A stretch of 64,000 nucleotides of DNA from positions 13,270,379-13,334,378 of the forward strand of contig CM022676.1 of the NCBI GenBank assembly GCA_012295275.1, given 5' to 3'. The stretch is from Chrysomallon squamiferum (taxonomy: Eukaryota; Mollusca; Gastropoda; Neomphalida; Peltospiridae). Below the pieces are notes generated by a model. The model was not told the DNA's origin, made no database searches, and saw nothing but the letters and a program-made list of their open reading frames with translations. The translations under genes and the position numbers were made by a program. Positions within the stretch are counted from its first letter, which is position 1. Every line of letters begins with the position of its first letter. Shown here in pieces: positions 35,857 through 47,604 of the stretch.

Positions 35857-36015
35857 CTAAAACACATTTTGAGTAATTATATTAATAAAGTAAAGACAAA
35901 AATAAAATAAAATAAAATTAAATTAAATTAAATTAAATAACACGAAATTAAATTATATTAAAGAAATAAGAAAAATAGGAAGAAAAAAAGTGTATTCTAT
36001 CTCTCTGTCAGCCTA

Positions 36016-36064
<49 letters not shown>
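36016..36064. repeat. CA microsatellite at the duplication boundary
   Basis: CA repeat immediately outside the point where homology with IgR-A intron 1 ends (about 36,005). Confidence 0.93.
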
Positions 36065-36070
<6 letters not shown>

Positions 36071-37304
36071 GTAAAAAAAAATAAATAATAAATAACAAAC
36101 GTAACTGTTTTAATGAATAAACATTTAATAATCAATAAAGTTGTTTGAATTCTTTATTAATATTCCTTATTTGGAAATTATCTATGTATCTGTCTATCTG
36201 TGCGTGTTCTCTCTCCATGTCTTTCTCTGTGTGAGTGTGTGTGTTTGTGTGTGTGTTTATGTGTTTAAATAAAAAATCTTCAGTGTTCTTTTGGTGTTTG
36301 TTTGTTTTATTGTTATTTCTTGTTTTTCTCATCATTTCGTATTGTCTTATTTTCCTGGTTTTGGTTTCTACTGTGGTAAACAGTTATTCGTTTTGGTTGA
36401 GCAGGCGTTTCCGCATTTTAGGTTGTTTTGTGGGTTTTCTCTGTTTAAACTCTACATCAGTTTTTATTGGCGGTGATCTTAACGATTTGTAAGCCGTGAA
36501 TACTAATTTTACTGTCATAAACTACACCAACTATCCCACTCAAGTCAGGGAGAAAATTCTTTACTGGTCCCAACTAAAGCCGAGTTTTACACGACTGACA
36601 GAAACGTGGAGTGGTTGTGTGACGTGTATCTGGTTTTCTCCTCAGTTATCAATTATGTAAAACTATAAATTTTACGTTCTTCTTGTATATTATCTTATAT
36701 TCAAACCGAGCACATTACAAATAGGTTCCAGATCATAAAAGTTTCACTAAATTGTATTTTTTATAGTTAAATTCGATAATTTATGATTTTAACATATAAA
36801 AATGAACTAATAACCTGACGCAAATGCTGATAGACAGACATACAGAAAAACTATGGACGGACAGACATATTTACACCGTTGAAACTTAATTTGTTGCTGA
36901 TATTACTGTAAATTTTATTAATATTTTATTCATTTGTAATGATAATAAATAATAAATAATACACCTTCATTCTTTAGAATATCGATATCAAATAACGACT
37001 TTCGTATTCAGGACCGGATTTAGGCTTGTGTATTTGGTCGACCTGTTTTCTGGTCATTGTTTCTTAACCCCTTTTAAATCAGGTTTGGTTTATATTTAAG
37101 TATGAAAAATGTACAACTCTTAAAAAATATCAATACCAGAAAATGTATTTTGTAAAATTATTATCTGAGAATATATCTGATTTGTTAAAACTGAAACCGA
37201 TTAAATATAGCATATACATATGTTTAGGAACTCTAAAAAAAAAGACGGAGTTTGAAATCCTAGGGCTTTAGTAATAGGTAACCATTGACTATAGAAAGAT
37301 TAAT

Positions 37305-37417
<113 letters not shown>

Positions 37418-37798
37418 AATACTGTATTACTAGCGTCCACAAATTTCATAAAAATTATATTTAATTAATACGAAGCTTAAATATCATAACAAATCAAGCT
37501 ACCCCCCCCCCATATCATCATCTTCACTGACAGTTAAATAAGGATTTGTTCTATAGGCTTACAGAGAACGGGTTTTGACAAATAAGAACAAAGAAACAAT
37601 TTTTCATTCACTGTATGAAACATGTAAAACATTCAGACAACTTGAATATGCCTCTCTAATATCACTAAAACTATTTCACAAGGAAGAACCAAACAGTAAT
37701 TATATGAAATAAATAACAAGTGTTGAGACTCGGAGTACAGGCTAGTGTTACATAAATGTCAGACGACTTTTCTAGTGTGAAACTTTAATAAAACTTAC

Positions 37799-37853
37799 CT
37801 GTGCTGTATCTAATAAGCGTAAGAGAAACAAGTAAATATCTCAACAGCGCCAT
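37799..37853 (-). CDS. IgR-B exon 1: signal peptide
   Basis: ATG at 37,853; 55 nt, donor GTAAGT, phase 1 out. It encodes MALLRYLLVSLTLIRYST and then the first base of Gly. Hydrophobic core with no upstream in-frame ATG close by. Nearest signal exon to the Ig1 exon (1.9 kb), so it is the default start for IgR-B. Homologous in sequence and length to 41,860-41,914. Confidence 0.85.
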
Positions 37854-37925
37854 TGTGAATGTTGTGACTAAACTTGTTTCTTCCGGGTACACGAGTTGTA
37901 CTTTATCTAGGTTAGGTTACTGTGT
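37854..37925 (-). promoter_or_regulatory. IgR-B proximal promoter
   Basis: Conserved with the other signal-exon copies for about 130 bases upstream of ATG. On the minus strand it contains TAACCTAAC (plus-strand GTTAGGTTA near 37,911-37,920) and ACCCGGAAG (37,888-37,880), a good ETS-family site. No clear TATA box at a fixed spacing. Confidence 0.5.
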
Positions 37926-38339
37926 CACTTTATTACTACAGCGCTATCGCTATAGTGTAGCGTCTGTTTCTATTTAAGTTGTATAAAGTTTATCAGTCGG
38001 ACATGAATTAATCATTATAAAATAAAAACATGCTTATGACATTAAGGGATGCTTAAAGTGGTCATTGTCTAGGGGTAAAAGCTACTATGACAAGGACTGG
38101 TCAGTTATAAATTGTGAGATATATGTAGATAATAGAAAAATAATACATCAGGAGAAGTGCAATTTCTTTATATTTTTGTAAAACAATAAAATACACTAAA
38201 TTGTTTACGCTTATCGCTGAAACCTGAGTGAAAATAATTAAGGAATCGATTACGGAAGAATCAAGTTATAACGTTAATATAAATTTAGCTTGTGTGTGCG
38301 TACATATATATATCGTACGCTACCTAATGACGCTATCAC

Positions 38340-38600
38340 TGCGTGTTAAAGAAAGGCCACAGTGTCAAGGTCTGTCCCTTGACCTCCAAGTTCATCAGAC
38401 TTGTCAACCGCCCGCTTGTCGCTTCCCGAACCAGACTTGAACTCGCCTCATCTCAGTCGCGAAGCCCGTGTATTAGATTACTGCGGACGTCGGTGAAATC
38501 CGCGGAGTTAAAGAAAGAAGTAGCTACTCGGGCAGACACATTTCAAAGCTGTGTTAGTTTGTCACACAAAACGTGTCTTATCTTGGCCGCTAATTAACGT
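38340..38600 (-). mobile_element. Possible decayed tRNA-derived SINE
   Basis: A GC-rich island in AT-rich DNA. The minus strand has GTCCGCAGTAATCTAATACA, resembling a tRNA box A region, and 30 or so bases on GAGTTCAAGTCTGG, resembling box B and the T-loop. No intact cloverleaf can be drawn and no poly(A) tail is clear. Confidence 0.4.
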
Positions 38601-38975
38601 AACTAAAACATTTAAAAACTTCCTTTGGAAGTTCGTCAACGCACATTTTCCTTTGACAGTGAGACAGCTTTAATGAGTTGCATACATCGGCAGCTAAGTT
38701 TATTTACTGATTATAATTATGAATACATATTTATTTAATACTTGTCGTTATTTTATCTTTCCTGTATTTAATATATAGAGACGAGATAATCTCAGGATTC
38801 CATATATGTCTTTTTTTAACTCAGTGGATCCAGTCTAATTATGCGGCCTCATTAGATCACAATCATTTTCAACATCAGCATATTAAAACAGTACATCTAG
38901 AAGAAAATAAATTAATAAAAAAGAAAGAACAAACAGATAATAAAGAAGAGGTTACAGAGAAAACAAATACTTTAC

Positions 38976-39054
38976 CTAAAACACTTTTCACAGTGAGGGA
39001 GAATATCACCGTTATCTGGAATAACATTACAGTAGAAACGATCCAAACTGACAT
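38976..39054 (-). CDS. Additional signal-peptide exon
   Basis: ATG at 39,054; 79 nt, donor GTAAAG, phase 1 out. It encodes MSVWIVSTVMLFQITVIFSL and a few more residues, then G at the junction: a strong signal-peptide pattern. It is unrelated in sequence to the 37,799 and 41,860 exons but has the same exit phase and last base, so it could splice to IgR-B Ig1. No other Ig exon lies between. Alternatively it is the orphan start of a deleted gene. Confidence 0.55.
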
Positions 39055-39267
39055 TTTCTGGAATCTGACCTAGTTTTTAACTGCCTTGCTTTGCTCTATG
39101 TTAAGTTCTGCAGTGTGTGTCAGTGTGTTGTAACACTACACCATCTCAAACTGCCACTGTACATTTCATTAGAACTGTAAAACACTGTATTTCACAAGAT
39201 AGTAATAAAAAATAAAATCTTAACATCGTCTCTTTCCAGCAGAATTTGATATTGAATAATCGCAGCT

Positions 39268-39304
39268 ATTATTATTATTATTATTGTTATTATTATTATT
39301 ATTG

Positions 39305-39339
<35 letters not shown>

Positions 39340-39368
39340 GTTGTTGTTGTTGTTGTTGTTATTGTTGA
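39268..39368. repeat. ATT/GTT microsatellite
   Basis: Mixed ATT and GTT trinucleotide tract ending in a clean GTT run. Confidence 0.92.
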
Positions 39369-39379
39369 TGCTGCTATTG

Positions 39380-40140
39380 TCGTTTTCTTATAAAAAGATT
39401 ATTCATGAGTGATATTACCAATAGGAGCACTACTTAATGATACAAGACAACCTGACTCATCTTCATAAAAATAAAAACAATAAAAAATCATTATATCAAA
39501 TATACATGTTTTTCTAAATGATGATTTGCAAAACAACTTCGCTGAAGCCACTATTCAGGCTATTTCTGTGGATTAGCAGGAAGAAATATTTTCATATGAT
39601 TATCTGCAGAGTCAGAACGCTGCATATAACTTATTAAGCGAGAATAACGTTTACCACTCTCGTAGCAAATCCGGGGAAAGTTTCTAGATTCGTAACAATA
39701 AAACAATGCTGTTGATAGCGCTGTGGTGTGAAAGCAGAAAGCGGCGTACTGAATCAAGTGTTGAACTGAGGTATCATAGACAACAAGGTAAATTCTTCTC
39801 AGTGCGCTCACTGTATCAATTCTCGTAGCTGCGAGTGTCTGACTGGTTTATGAAAGGCAATGAAGGAGGGTACAAATATCAAAGATTTGCTGCTGGTAAT
39901 TGAACATTAGTACTTCTTTAGATTACTGTTTGAATTTTCTACTAATATTACATTTTGGTCTTAATTATATATTTGATGTCATATGACAGGAATCATCGAA
40001 TCATCGACAGGAATTCCTGGTATTAATAACGTTATTTGGTCTGTAAAGAGAGTTTATAATATATATTTATATTTATATATATATATTTTTTTTGGCATCA
40101 TGCGAACAGATCTTTCAAAAATAAAATTCCTTTATTTGCC
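39380..40140. other. Intergenic, nothing recognised
   Basis: Contains short open frames (for example minus strand 39,560-39,811) with no similarity I can name, and no splice or repeat signal that I can interpret. Confidence 0.4.
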
Positions 40141-40149
40141 TATGTGTTA

Positions 40150-41160
40150 ATATAAGTCAATTTTAACATGAGAATTATACCAAATCAGTAGACTTAGTAT
40201 TTTTGTCCTGTCCCATGCAGCTTCACATTTCTCTAGAAAGTAAGTAATACATTTTTCGAAGGGGGATTGTTGCATATCAGCGATTTGCTTTTCTGTGGGC
40301 TGATTAATATTAATGAAGCTGTTGACTGTAAACAATTATTCAAAAGAGATGCAATGTCTTGGTTCAGATACATACTTTTAATTCTGAATTTGTTTTCCAG
40401 CCATATCATCGTTTTTTTTATTCCAAATCAACAGAAAGAAATAGGTTTCTAATTTTTAATCTTTTCGGTTTGGCTGTGAAGAAAGAACATAAACAAATGT
40501 CGATAAAACTAAACTTTTGAACACAGTAATTTTTCCTACTGGTGACAGAGATCGTTTGGATGAGTGTTCAAGCAGCCTTTTGACCTCATTCAACTTTGCA
40601 TTATAGTTTAATTCTTGAATTTGATACAGATTCCTGAAAAACCGTACCTCAAGTCTTGTACATTTTGTAGTCCATTTTAATTTGTGTTTTTGACACATTT
40701 TTTAATGATCATTTGGGCCTTTGGCTAATTTTAAATGACAAATAAATTTTTACTTCATTGCCGTTTATTTCAGACCCGTATTTCTTTGTTATTTCTTGCC
40801 AGGATTCCAAGAATCTCAACACAAAATCTAAAAATATAGGGTGAAAACGGATCTTCTAGTCCTCTGCTAAGTTTGGATCTTACTAGTTAGGTATAAACAC
40901 GATTCGAATTTATTATAAAAAATCGATTTTCATCTTTGAATGGAGGCCCCAAACTTAAAAAAGCATTTTTCATTTTTTTTTTATTATTATTATGTTTTTT
41001 TTTAATTATTTTTTTTTATTTTAATTTTAATTAATTAATTAATTTATTTTATTTATTTATTTATTTATTTTTTAAATAAAATTCCACGCAATTCTATCAA
41101 ATATTTTTTTTTTTGAAAATCTACAATTAATAACATCGGATGCTTATTTTGTGTGTCTGT
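40150..41160 (-). pseudogene. Non-LTR retrotransposon reverse transcriptase relic
   Basis: Minus-strand pieces appear in the correct order across different frames: LIVDFQK (finger motif), SKIQT and QRTRRSVFTLYF (like the RG-x-RQGDPLSPYLF motif), EILGILARNN, then LNEVKRLLEHSS and SPVGKITVFKSLVLSTFVYV (the L-x-x-x-GK-x-x-x-K-x-L-x-x-S thumb region of LINE-type enzymes). Stops and frameshifts are frequent, so it is dead. Confidence 0.75.
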
Positions 41161-41639
41161 ATAATGGAATATAATTCAAACTGTGCCCATTCTTGTATTT
41201 CTCGTGACTGCTAGTGTCTCGTTTGTTTATCAAAGACATGGTATAATGTATGTGTACATTTAAGCAATTAAATCTGCATCCACCTTTGTTAATAATCATC
41301 AAAGTTATTTAGGCACATCACTTCTCAGCATAATCCTAGTTAAGACTGTGAACTGGAGGCCATCATCACAGAATCCGTGACGGTCTATAATTTGTTTCAT
41401 AAAGTCCACTCCCACATTGAAGCAGATTCTTAGAAACATTTTCTCAAAAGTCAGTGAAATTCAGCTTCTCCTCATTTACATTCGTATCAACAGACTGAAT
41501 AAAGGTCCTACATTTTCAGTACATGGTAATATCTAACATGTATCGATGAAAGATATTAAGAAAAGAACAATTTTAAAAATATGAAACTGGGTCTTCGTAG
41601 AACGAGTCATTCACTTCTCACAAAGACGTTGTTCAGTTT

Positions 41640-41770
41640 ATGTAACACACAGTGATAAAACTTCAAGTTAAAATTCAACACCAAACTAGCTGTAACCAGG
41701 TCACAGAACACACAGAGATAAAACTTCAAGTTAAAATTCAACACGAAACTAGCGGTAACCGGGTCACAGA
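41640..41770. repeat. 61-bp tandem duplication
   Basis: Two adjacent copies of GATAAAACTTCAAGTTAAAA with the following CAAACTAGC and GGTCACAGA blocks. Single diverged copies sit near 23.8 and 24.8 kb beside the other signal-exon copies. Confidence 0.8.
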
Positions 41771-41859
41771 CTGAATAAGTTGTCAGTACATGGTTTATAT
41801 CGCTAATATCTAACATATTTGTTTTAATGTATGAATTAAATAATAACAATAAAACTTAC

Positions 41860-41914
41860 CTAAACAATATCCAACAATCGACACAGAAAGAAGTAAGTAT
41901 CCCACTATCGCCAT
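41860..41914 (-). CDS. Intact orphan or alternative signal-peptide exon
   Basis: ATG at 41,914; 55 nt, donor GTAAGT, phase 1 out. It encodes MAIVGYLLLSVSIVGYCL then G. It is homologous to the IgR-B signal exon including its promoter. No Ig exon lies between it and the IgR-B signal exon 4 kb downstream. It either serves IgR-B as a distal alternative start or survives from a gene whose body was deleted. Confidence 0.7.
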
Positions 41915-41990
41915 TGTGAATGTTGTGACTAAACTTGTTTCTTCCGGGTACACGAGTTGTACTTTATCTAGGTTAGGTTATTGTGTCATA
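41915..41990 (-). promoter_or_regulatory. Distal promoter copy
   Basis: Contains the same ACCCGGAAG (plus-strand 41,941-41,949) and TAACCTAAC (41,971-41,979) at the same distance from ATG as in the IgR-B promoter. Intact promoter and exon together argue for current function. Confidence 0.5.
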
Positions 41991-42832
41991 TTTCTATAGC
42001 GCTGCATTATATTAATGTGTCTATTTTTTTGTATATTTATTTCACTTTATTGATTACATTTCACAAGAATGTTATGTTTTTAAATTTTTATTTTTTAATT
42101 GTTTGTTAGTAAATCATATCTTGTGACATATCTTTATAAAATATTTGTATTTATAAAACGAGAGAAGATTTCTTGTCGTAGGTTACATCATTCCCCTAAC
42201 TCAGCAAAACGTATACAACATTTATTACATTCTTGAATGTAGCAAATAATCTACAGCTGTTTACATGGTGACTGTTTAATGAATAGGTCAGTAACTCATT
42301 GTTTTATATCTAATGTATGTACTTTTCTAACAAAATATTAAATATTAATCAACACATTATTTTATCACTTAATTGTCTATATTTAATCTAAGGCATCTAA
42401 TTCATAAAAATTAGAAAGTGAATATAGAGATATCAGAACTACAAAAGACTATCTTCTGAATTACGTTTTCTATTTGTATCAAAACCCAACTCCAAACTGA
42501 AGCGGAATCATGTTGTTGTTTAGAACAAAATGTAAATACAAGTAATATAGCAAATTAGCTGAATGAAATTAAAACCAGCTTACAATGATCATTTTTTATT
42601 ACAGTAAATATCATATTTAAATATCTCACTATTACAGATCTTTTTTGTGAAAATATCTCAGTATTACAGATACTGTGTGAAAATATCCGTTTCGTTATCA
42701 GCAAATAAGATAATAGAAAGGAGGATGACATCATATGTTGCCTTATAGACCCAAGTTCAGTCAGTAATGAAAAACAACATTCTATTTAATATTATTACAC
42801 TGTCACTTTATTACAGCTCTCTAAGATAACTG

Positions 42833-42837
<5 letters not shown>

Positions 42838-42919
<82 letters not shown>
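42838..42919. repeat. TC microsatellite
   Basis: About 40 units of TC, at the same place in the duplicated unit as the tract at 26,143-26,216. Confidence 0.95.
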
Positions 42920-42922
<3 letters not shown>

Positions 42923-43307
42923 ACGTACTTTTAAAATAACAAACTGAACATACAGAAAGGAGAACATTTTAATAACTTTAAAAATGATTTATATACAAAT
43001 CATTAACAAATGTAACTATTTTAAAGATAAAAGATTCACTTAAAAGAATAAAAGAAAAAAGTCAGGGTTGAAATTCGAAACATTCAGTATGTGCATAATT
43101 AAGACGTTTACATGGAGCATGGATATTAAAGCATTTCACACGTAACTTCTATAATGTTATGAAATGTACTCGCGCCAAAAATTAATCTCGAACAATAACT
43201 GATTTTTTTTTTTGTATATTACAGATCGTTTTTGAAAAAACAAAATCGTATGACAACAGCAAAAAAAAATAAATAAATAAAAAATTATGTTTTTATTTTT
43301 ATCTTAC

Positions 43308-43341
43308 CATAAGCTCTGGTTCATAACCGTCTCCAATTTTT
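43308..43341 (-). pseudogene. Possible receptor tail exon relic
   Basis: On the minus strand GGAGACGGTTATGAACCAGA and CTTATG run into the good donor GTAAGAT, reading GDGYEPELM, a tyrosine motif of tail type. No clear acceptor is seen. Its position, just upstream of the duplicated 3'-UTR unit, is where a deleted receptor's tail should be. Confidence 0.3.
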
Positions 43342-44166
43342 TAGCAGAAATAATAATAATAAATAAATAGATAACTAACTAAATAAATAATAACCTTTGA
43401 AATTCATGTATTGCATCATTGTATTATTTTAAAGATTAGTCTCATAATACAGATGAGTTTATTTTAGCCGTTTTAACGCGAATAGTGAAAACCTGGCAGC
43501 TTAGTAAGGCACGCCATGCTGTACGAGTGCGTGAAAGAATATAAAATACAAGTTAGGCACACGTCAAAATTCAGTCTTTTTAATGACATATTCAAAAGAA
43601 AATTTAACTTTGAACTGACTAAATTGAAACAGAGAAAAGCTTCAATTAAAATAAATAAAGTAGAAACAACACCATAGCTGAAATTTGAAACTGTTTAAAT
43701 ATGGAACAAAAAAAAGTACATTAAAGCACTTAACATTTAACAATGAATTTCAATAATTTTATAAATATTAAAACACTTTAATAACTGTAAGAATACTAAC
43801 AACCAACGTCAACACTTTTCTTATAAAAAATGTCTTCTTTCTGAAATGCTTTGAAATGTACTGAAAATATACCAGCATTCTAACTGATGACTTACCTCTG
43901 ATTGGTAATTCTAACAAGTATTTGGCACAGGTATACTAATACACTATTTAATTACAAATGATAAAAAGAAACACAGTTTTAAATTCTTTCCAATTATTCT
44001 AAAAGTAACTGTCAAAATGTTATAAGATCAGTCTTTCACACTAAATAAAATATTATATTTAGTTACAAATTAAATTCTAGAAATATACATATGTATTATA
44101 TTTCATTTAGAAAAACTTAAAAACAAAAGAATCATTTTAATACATATATAAATATACAAAGTAAGT

Positions 44167-44169
<3 letters not shown>

Positions 44170-44224
<55 letters not shown>

Positions 44225-44231
44225 GTAATAA

Positions 44232-44270
<39 letters not shown>
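44170..44270. repeat. AAT microsatellite
   Basis: About 33 AAT units with a few substitutions. Confidence 0.95.
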
Positions 44271-44272
<2 letters not shown>

Positions 44273-44379
44273 TTGAGGATAAAACCTAAAGAACGAAACA
44301 AGAATATAATTTAGATTGTTGTCAATATTTTATACATCTCATATCTCCGTGTTTATCTATCTCTGAGGAGTCTGTAGAT

Positions 44380-44416
44380 CTACAGCAAACCAGTGATGAC
44401 TAAAGTGTTGATAAAC
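44380..44416 (-). CDS. IgR-C GPI path, last exon
   Basis: Acceptor CTTCAG, phase 2 in, TAG at 44,382-44,380. It completes the hydrophobic end AIITFINTLVITGLL, which stops right after the hydrophobic run, as GPI attachment signals do. Confidence 0.6.
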
Positions 44417-44793
44417 CTGAAGAAAGATAAAATAAAGATAAAATGATAAACAAAGAATTATTAGACACGCGGAAATAGATAAGCACACACACAGACAAGA
44501 AAGGCATACAGACATAAAAAAAGACAGTATATGTAGATATACATCATTACATACACTGATACAGGCACATTTTTACATGTACATATAGATAATACATATA
44601 TATACATACATACACAAGTACTTGAAGACGGTCCGACAGAAAAGTAGATATACAGAATCACAGAAACATACAGACTGAGCGATACTAGACATAGGTACAG
44701 ATGATACATGCAGATATACTGAGAGGAAAGCTGATAAAATTAATATTGCAATAAAATAACTAATATAAAAAAAATAGTTACAAGACTACTTAC

Positions 44794-44848
44794 GTGATTA
44801 TTGCATAAATCATTGAAGAAAATGTGGAATCGCTTCCGCTTATTGGAT
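44794..44848 (-). CDS. IgR-C GPI path, second exon
   Basis: Acceptor ATTTTAG, donor GTAAGT, 55 nt, phase 1 to 2. It encodes NPISGSDSTFSSMIYAIIT. The SGSDS small-residue patch is a plausible omega site followed by a short spacer and then the hydrophobic tail. Confidence 0.6.
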
Positions 44849-44849
44849 C

Positions 44850-44854
44850 TAAAA

Positions 44855-44892
<38 letters not shown>
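44850..44892. repeat. AAAT microsatellite
   Basis: About ten AAAT units forming the region upstream of the acceptor of the 44,794-44,848 exon, where the minus strand is T-rich. Confidence 0.93.
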
Positions 44893-44894
<2 letters not shown>

Positions 44895-46257
44895 CCTTTA
44901 ATTACTACCAAATATCTAGCAGCACACATATACTCATATCTTTCAAGCACGTCTATCTCCAGAAGTGAAAGTCTTGTCCCAGTCAAGCACTTATATTCGT
45001 TCTTAATGACCTTCAAAAATTCAAATGCTGACAACAGTATAAACTTGTTTCTCAAAGTTTTTTTGCGATCCTAGACTATTGATTTAATTGAAATTAGCCT
45101 CCGAAAACTCAAAGCAGAGAATTGTAAGTTGTTCTTTAAGCAGAATAAAATTAACTTACTATTGGTCATCTGCCTATGTAAGGCTAAGGGCTTCTTTACA
45201 TAACATATAATTGCATACAGTCCTCAAAGAACTGCCATAGTGAACTATTAACTCTTACTCATTAATGTTTCTTTGTATTTACAAAGAAATGTATTGTGGG
45301 AAACATGTTATTTGCAATTTAAATGTGAGTTAAGAGAACTGTGTGAATTATGTTTTTAAATCTGAATACATACATACATTCATATATAGATAGATAGCTA
45401 GATATATAGATATATGCTTATATATACAGACCTGTACATGTATATTCATTAGAAGAAATTGCTGTAAATATTTGAATTCACTGAAAGTTAAACTATTTTA
45501 TTAATACTTTTCAGTTTTGAATTATCAAGGTGTATCTGTGTCTGTACATACATACACACAGACGAAACTCGTCTAACAGTCACCTGTTCAAAATCCCACC
45601 ACAAATTCCCCCAAAAGTATTTCCTTCTTTAAATGAGCTGTTCTGTGCAGTCACTGGTTTATAACCGCCAGCAGCCAATGTTTTTCACTGAAAATAATCA
45701 ACTGAACCTTCTATAATTGTTACCGTTTTTACATATTGTAATAGCTTTCCAATGGGGCTAAAAGCAGCCAGAGCCTAATGCTTGCAAAATATTTAACATG
45801 GTTTTCACTGTTGAGTTAAAGGAAAAGTGCTACGTGGAGTGTTTAAAACATCCTGTTTTACAAGTGCAGGTTATTATTTCACAGACACACTCATGATCAA
45901 AGAAACAACAACACTCCGTTTATGAGCAAATCTTTATCTTTTTCTCCATGCAATTCATAAAGTTTTTGTCTGCTTGTAAGCCAAATTAATAGAGGTTAAA
46001 ACTGTCTTAAATCTGTGTTTACTCAGATTCCACAAACTTGCATAATTTACGTTAATTTAATAATGAAATGTGTTGATTAGATGAGATCATATTATATTAT
46101 GAAAAGAATCATTTTCAAGCATTCTTGACCAGTTTTTAATTAGTGGTTTTGCATATAAAGATTTCAGAGGGTTTTATTAAAACCAGTGGAAGGGGAACTG
46201 AGGTTACATGAATGATTAGCACATGGTTAGGGCTAACAATGTGATTGTGTTACTTAC
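44893..46257 (-). other. IgR-C intron between GPI-path exons
   Basis: AT-rich with ATAC and TAGA runs near 45,370-45,430. No exon or element recognised. Confidence 0.5.
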
Positions 46258-46290
46258 TGCTTGATGGTGTTGTTTCTGTTGTTGTCGATT
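46258..46290 (-). CDS. IgR-C GPI path, stalk exon
   Basis: Acceptor TATTAG, donor GTAAGT, 33 nt, phase 1-1. It encodes STTTETTPSS, a Thr/Ser-rich stretch likely to be O-glycosylated, suited to hold the domains above a membrane anchor. Joined to the Ig2 exon it gives ...TFPESTTTE. Confidence 0.6.
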
Positions 46291-46917
46291 CTAATATAAA
46301 CATATTAATATGAATAAAATAAATAATGTGTAGGAATTAAGCTTTAGTATGGTAAGAACAAGTGAAGTGGAGAAAATACATTACAAAAACGAAAAAGAAA
46401 AATATCCAATAAATACTAATGTTAATAATACTATTATTATTACTATAATATCAAAGGACAAGGTGATGTAAAAAGTGTAATCTGATTACTAAAACTAGAC
46501 AAGTAATAGTAATATCTAATTTACAAACTATAATTTCAGATAATAAATCAGAAATATAATCAGATCAAATGTAAATATTCTGTTCCGTCTCATTAAAACA
46601 TCCATACAGGACATTCCACAATAAAACACACTGACAGCACAGATAGCATACTGTTAACCAATCATACAAGTTCTTACTGCAAACATCATAATCTCAAATG
46701 TTAAAATGTATTTATAAAAGATTTTGTGAAGGACAAGCATTAAGTTGTACATTTATCCATGTTAATAAGCCTATTACTCAGTCAGGAATAAAAACTATCA
46801 ACATAAAACAGACAGTTTTAAAAGCTATCATTTTGTTATATCAGAGATAAAAGACAGAAATGAAGCTGTTCCTCGATTAGTAAAGCAGCATCCACAAACA
46901 ATCACTGACATCTAGAA

Positions 46918-46923
46918 TTTATT
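46918..46923 (-). terminator. AATAAA poly(A) signal of the IgR-C TM exon
   Basis: AATAAA on the minus strand only 38 bases past the stop at 46,961. Its closeness supports the TM exon being a true 3'-terminal exon, so that the GPI exons need longer read-through and skipping. Confidence 0.55.
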
Positions 46924-46960
46924 TAACATATCCTATCATGTGGTGTAGTAGCTATGTGTA

Positions 46961-47604
46961 CTAAACATTAATGATGGTAACATGTATCCCTGAACATTCT
47001 TTAATCTGATGATCAACATCATTGTGATACTGTCTGACAGGATGTTGGTTCACTGTTGTACTGTCACTCATATCATCAGTTTTATTCAGTGAATCACTGA
47101 CTGTCTGTTGACAGACTTCATATTCTGTGTGTTCTTCACAGACATCATTACTGACACATTGATTTGCAGGCTGCACATTGGTCTGATTATCTGAGTAATC
47201 TTCAGATGTTTCATCTGCTCCAGGATTTCCATGGTAACCAGATGTACTGGTTGAAGCAGCTTTATTAGGAATCCTTTCTTTGAAAGACAGTGAACTTTCT
47301 ACATCTTCAGTATCACCTTTTTTGTCAATGTTCTCTTGGATGTTACAGTTTTCTACTGCTTTGTTATCAGTAGAAGATGCTGCTTTGGTGCGAGTCTTTT
47401 CAATGCTCATTTCACTGCCCTGTTGTACATTTTCATTTTTATTGTTGTTTTTTGTATTTTTGTTTCTTAGTGATATCAAACAACATACTATGATTATACA
47501 AATACCTGTGACACTGACAACAGTAATCAGGATAATACAAACTAAATTACAGGAAGAAGTTGATTGTGGTAGCACTGTAGGAACACTTGTTGATCTGTTA
47601 TCAT
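46961..47604 (-). CDS. IgR-C terminal exon: TM and cytoplasmic tail
   Basis: Acceptor TTTGACAG, phase 1 in, stop at 46,961. About 20 extracellular residues lead to a span starting NLVCIILITVVSVTGICIII and continuing VCC, then a basic, Asn/Lys-rich stop-transfer (LRNKN). The tail of about 170 residues is Ser/Thr/Asp/Glu-rich and low in hydrophobics, with tyrosines in GYHGNP, DYSDN, TEYEVC and RQYHND. None fits a strict ITIM or ITAM. No folded domain is recognised; it ends HVTIINV, which might suit a PDZ ligand (x-[I]-x-V). Confidence 0.82.

Larger units (their letters stand above)
41860..42920 (-). repeat. Intergenic unit duplicated at 25,023-26,216
   Basis: Collinear with the unit past the IgR-B 3' end, from signal exon through spacer to the TC tract and the CACTTTATTACAGCT 3'-UTR block. 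Implies that a receptor gene once ended just upstream, near 43 kb. Confidence 0.75.
42921..44379. other. Mostly unexplained AT-rich spacer
   Basis: It holds one possible tail-exon relic (43,308-43,341) and a long AAT microsatellite (44,170-44,270). Nothing else is supportable. Confidence 0.45.
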
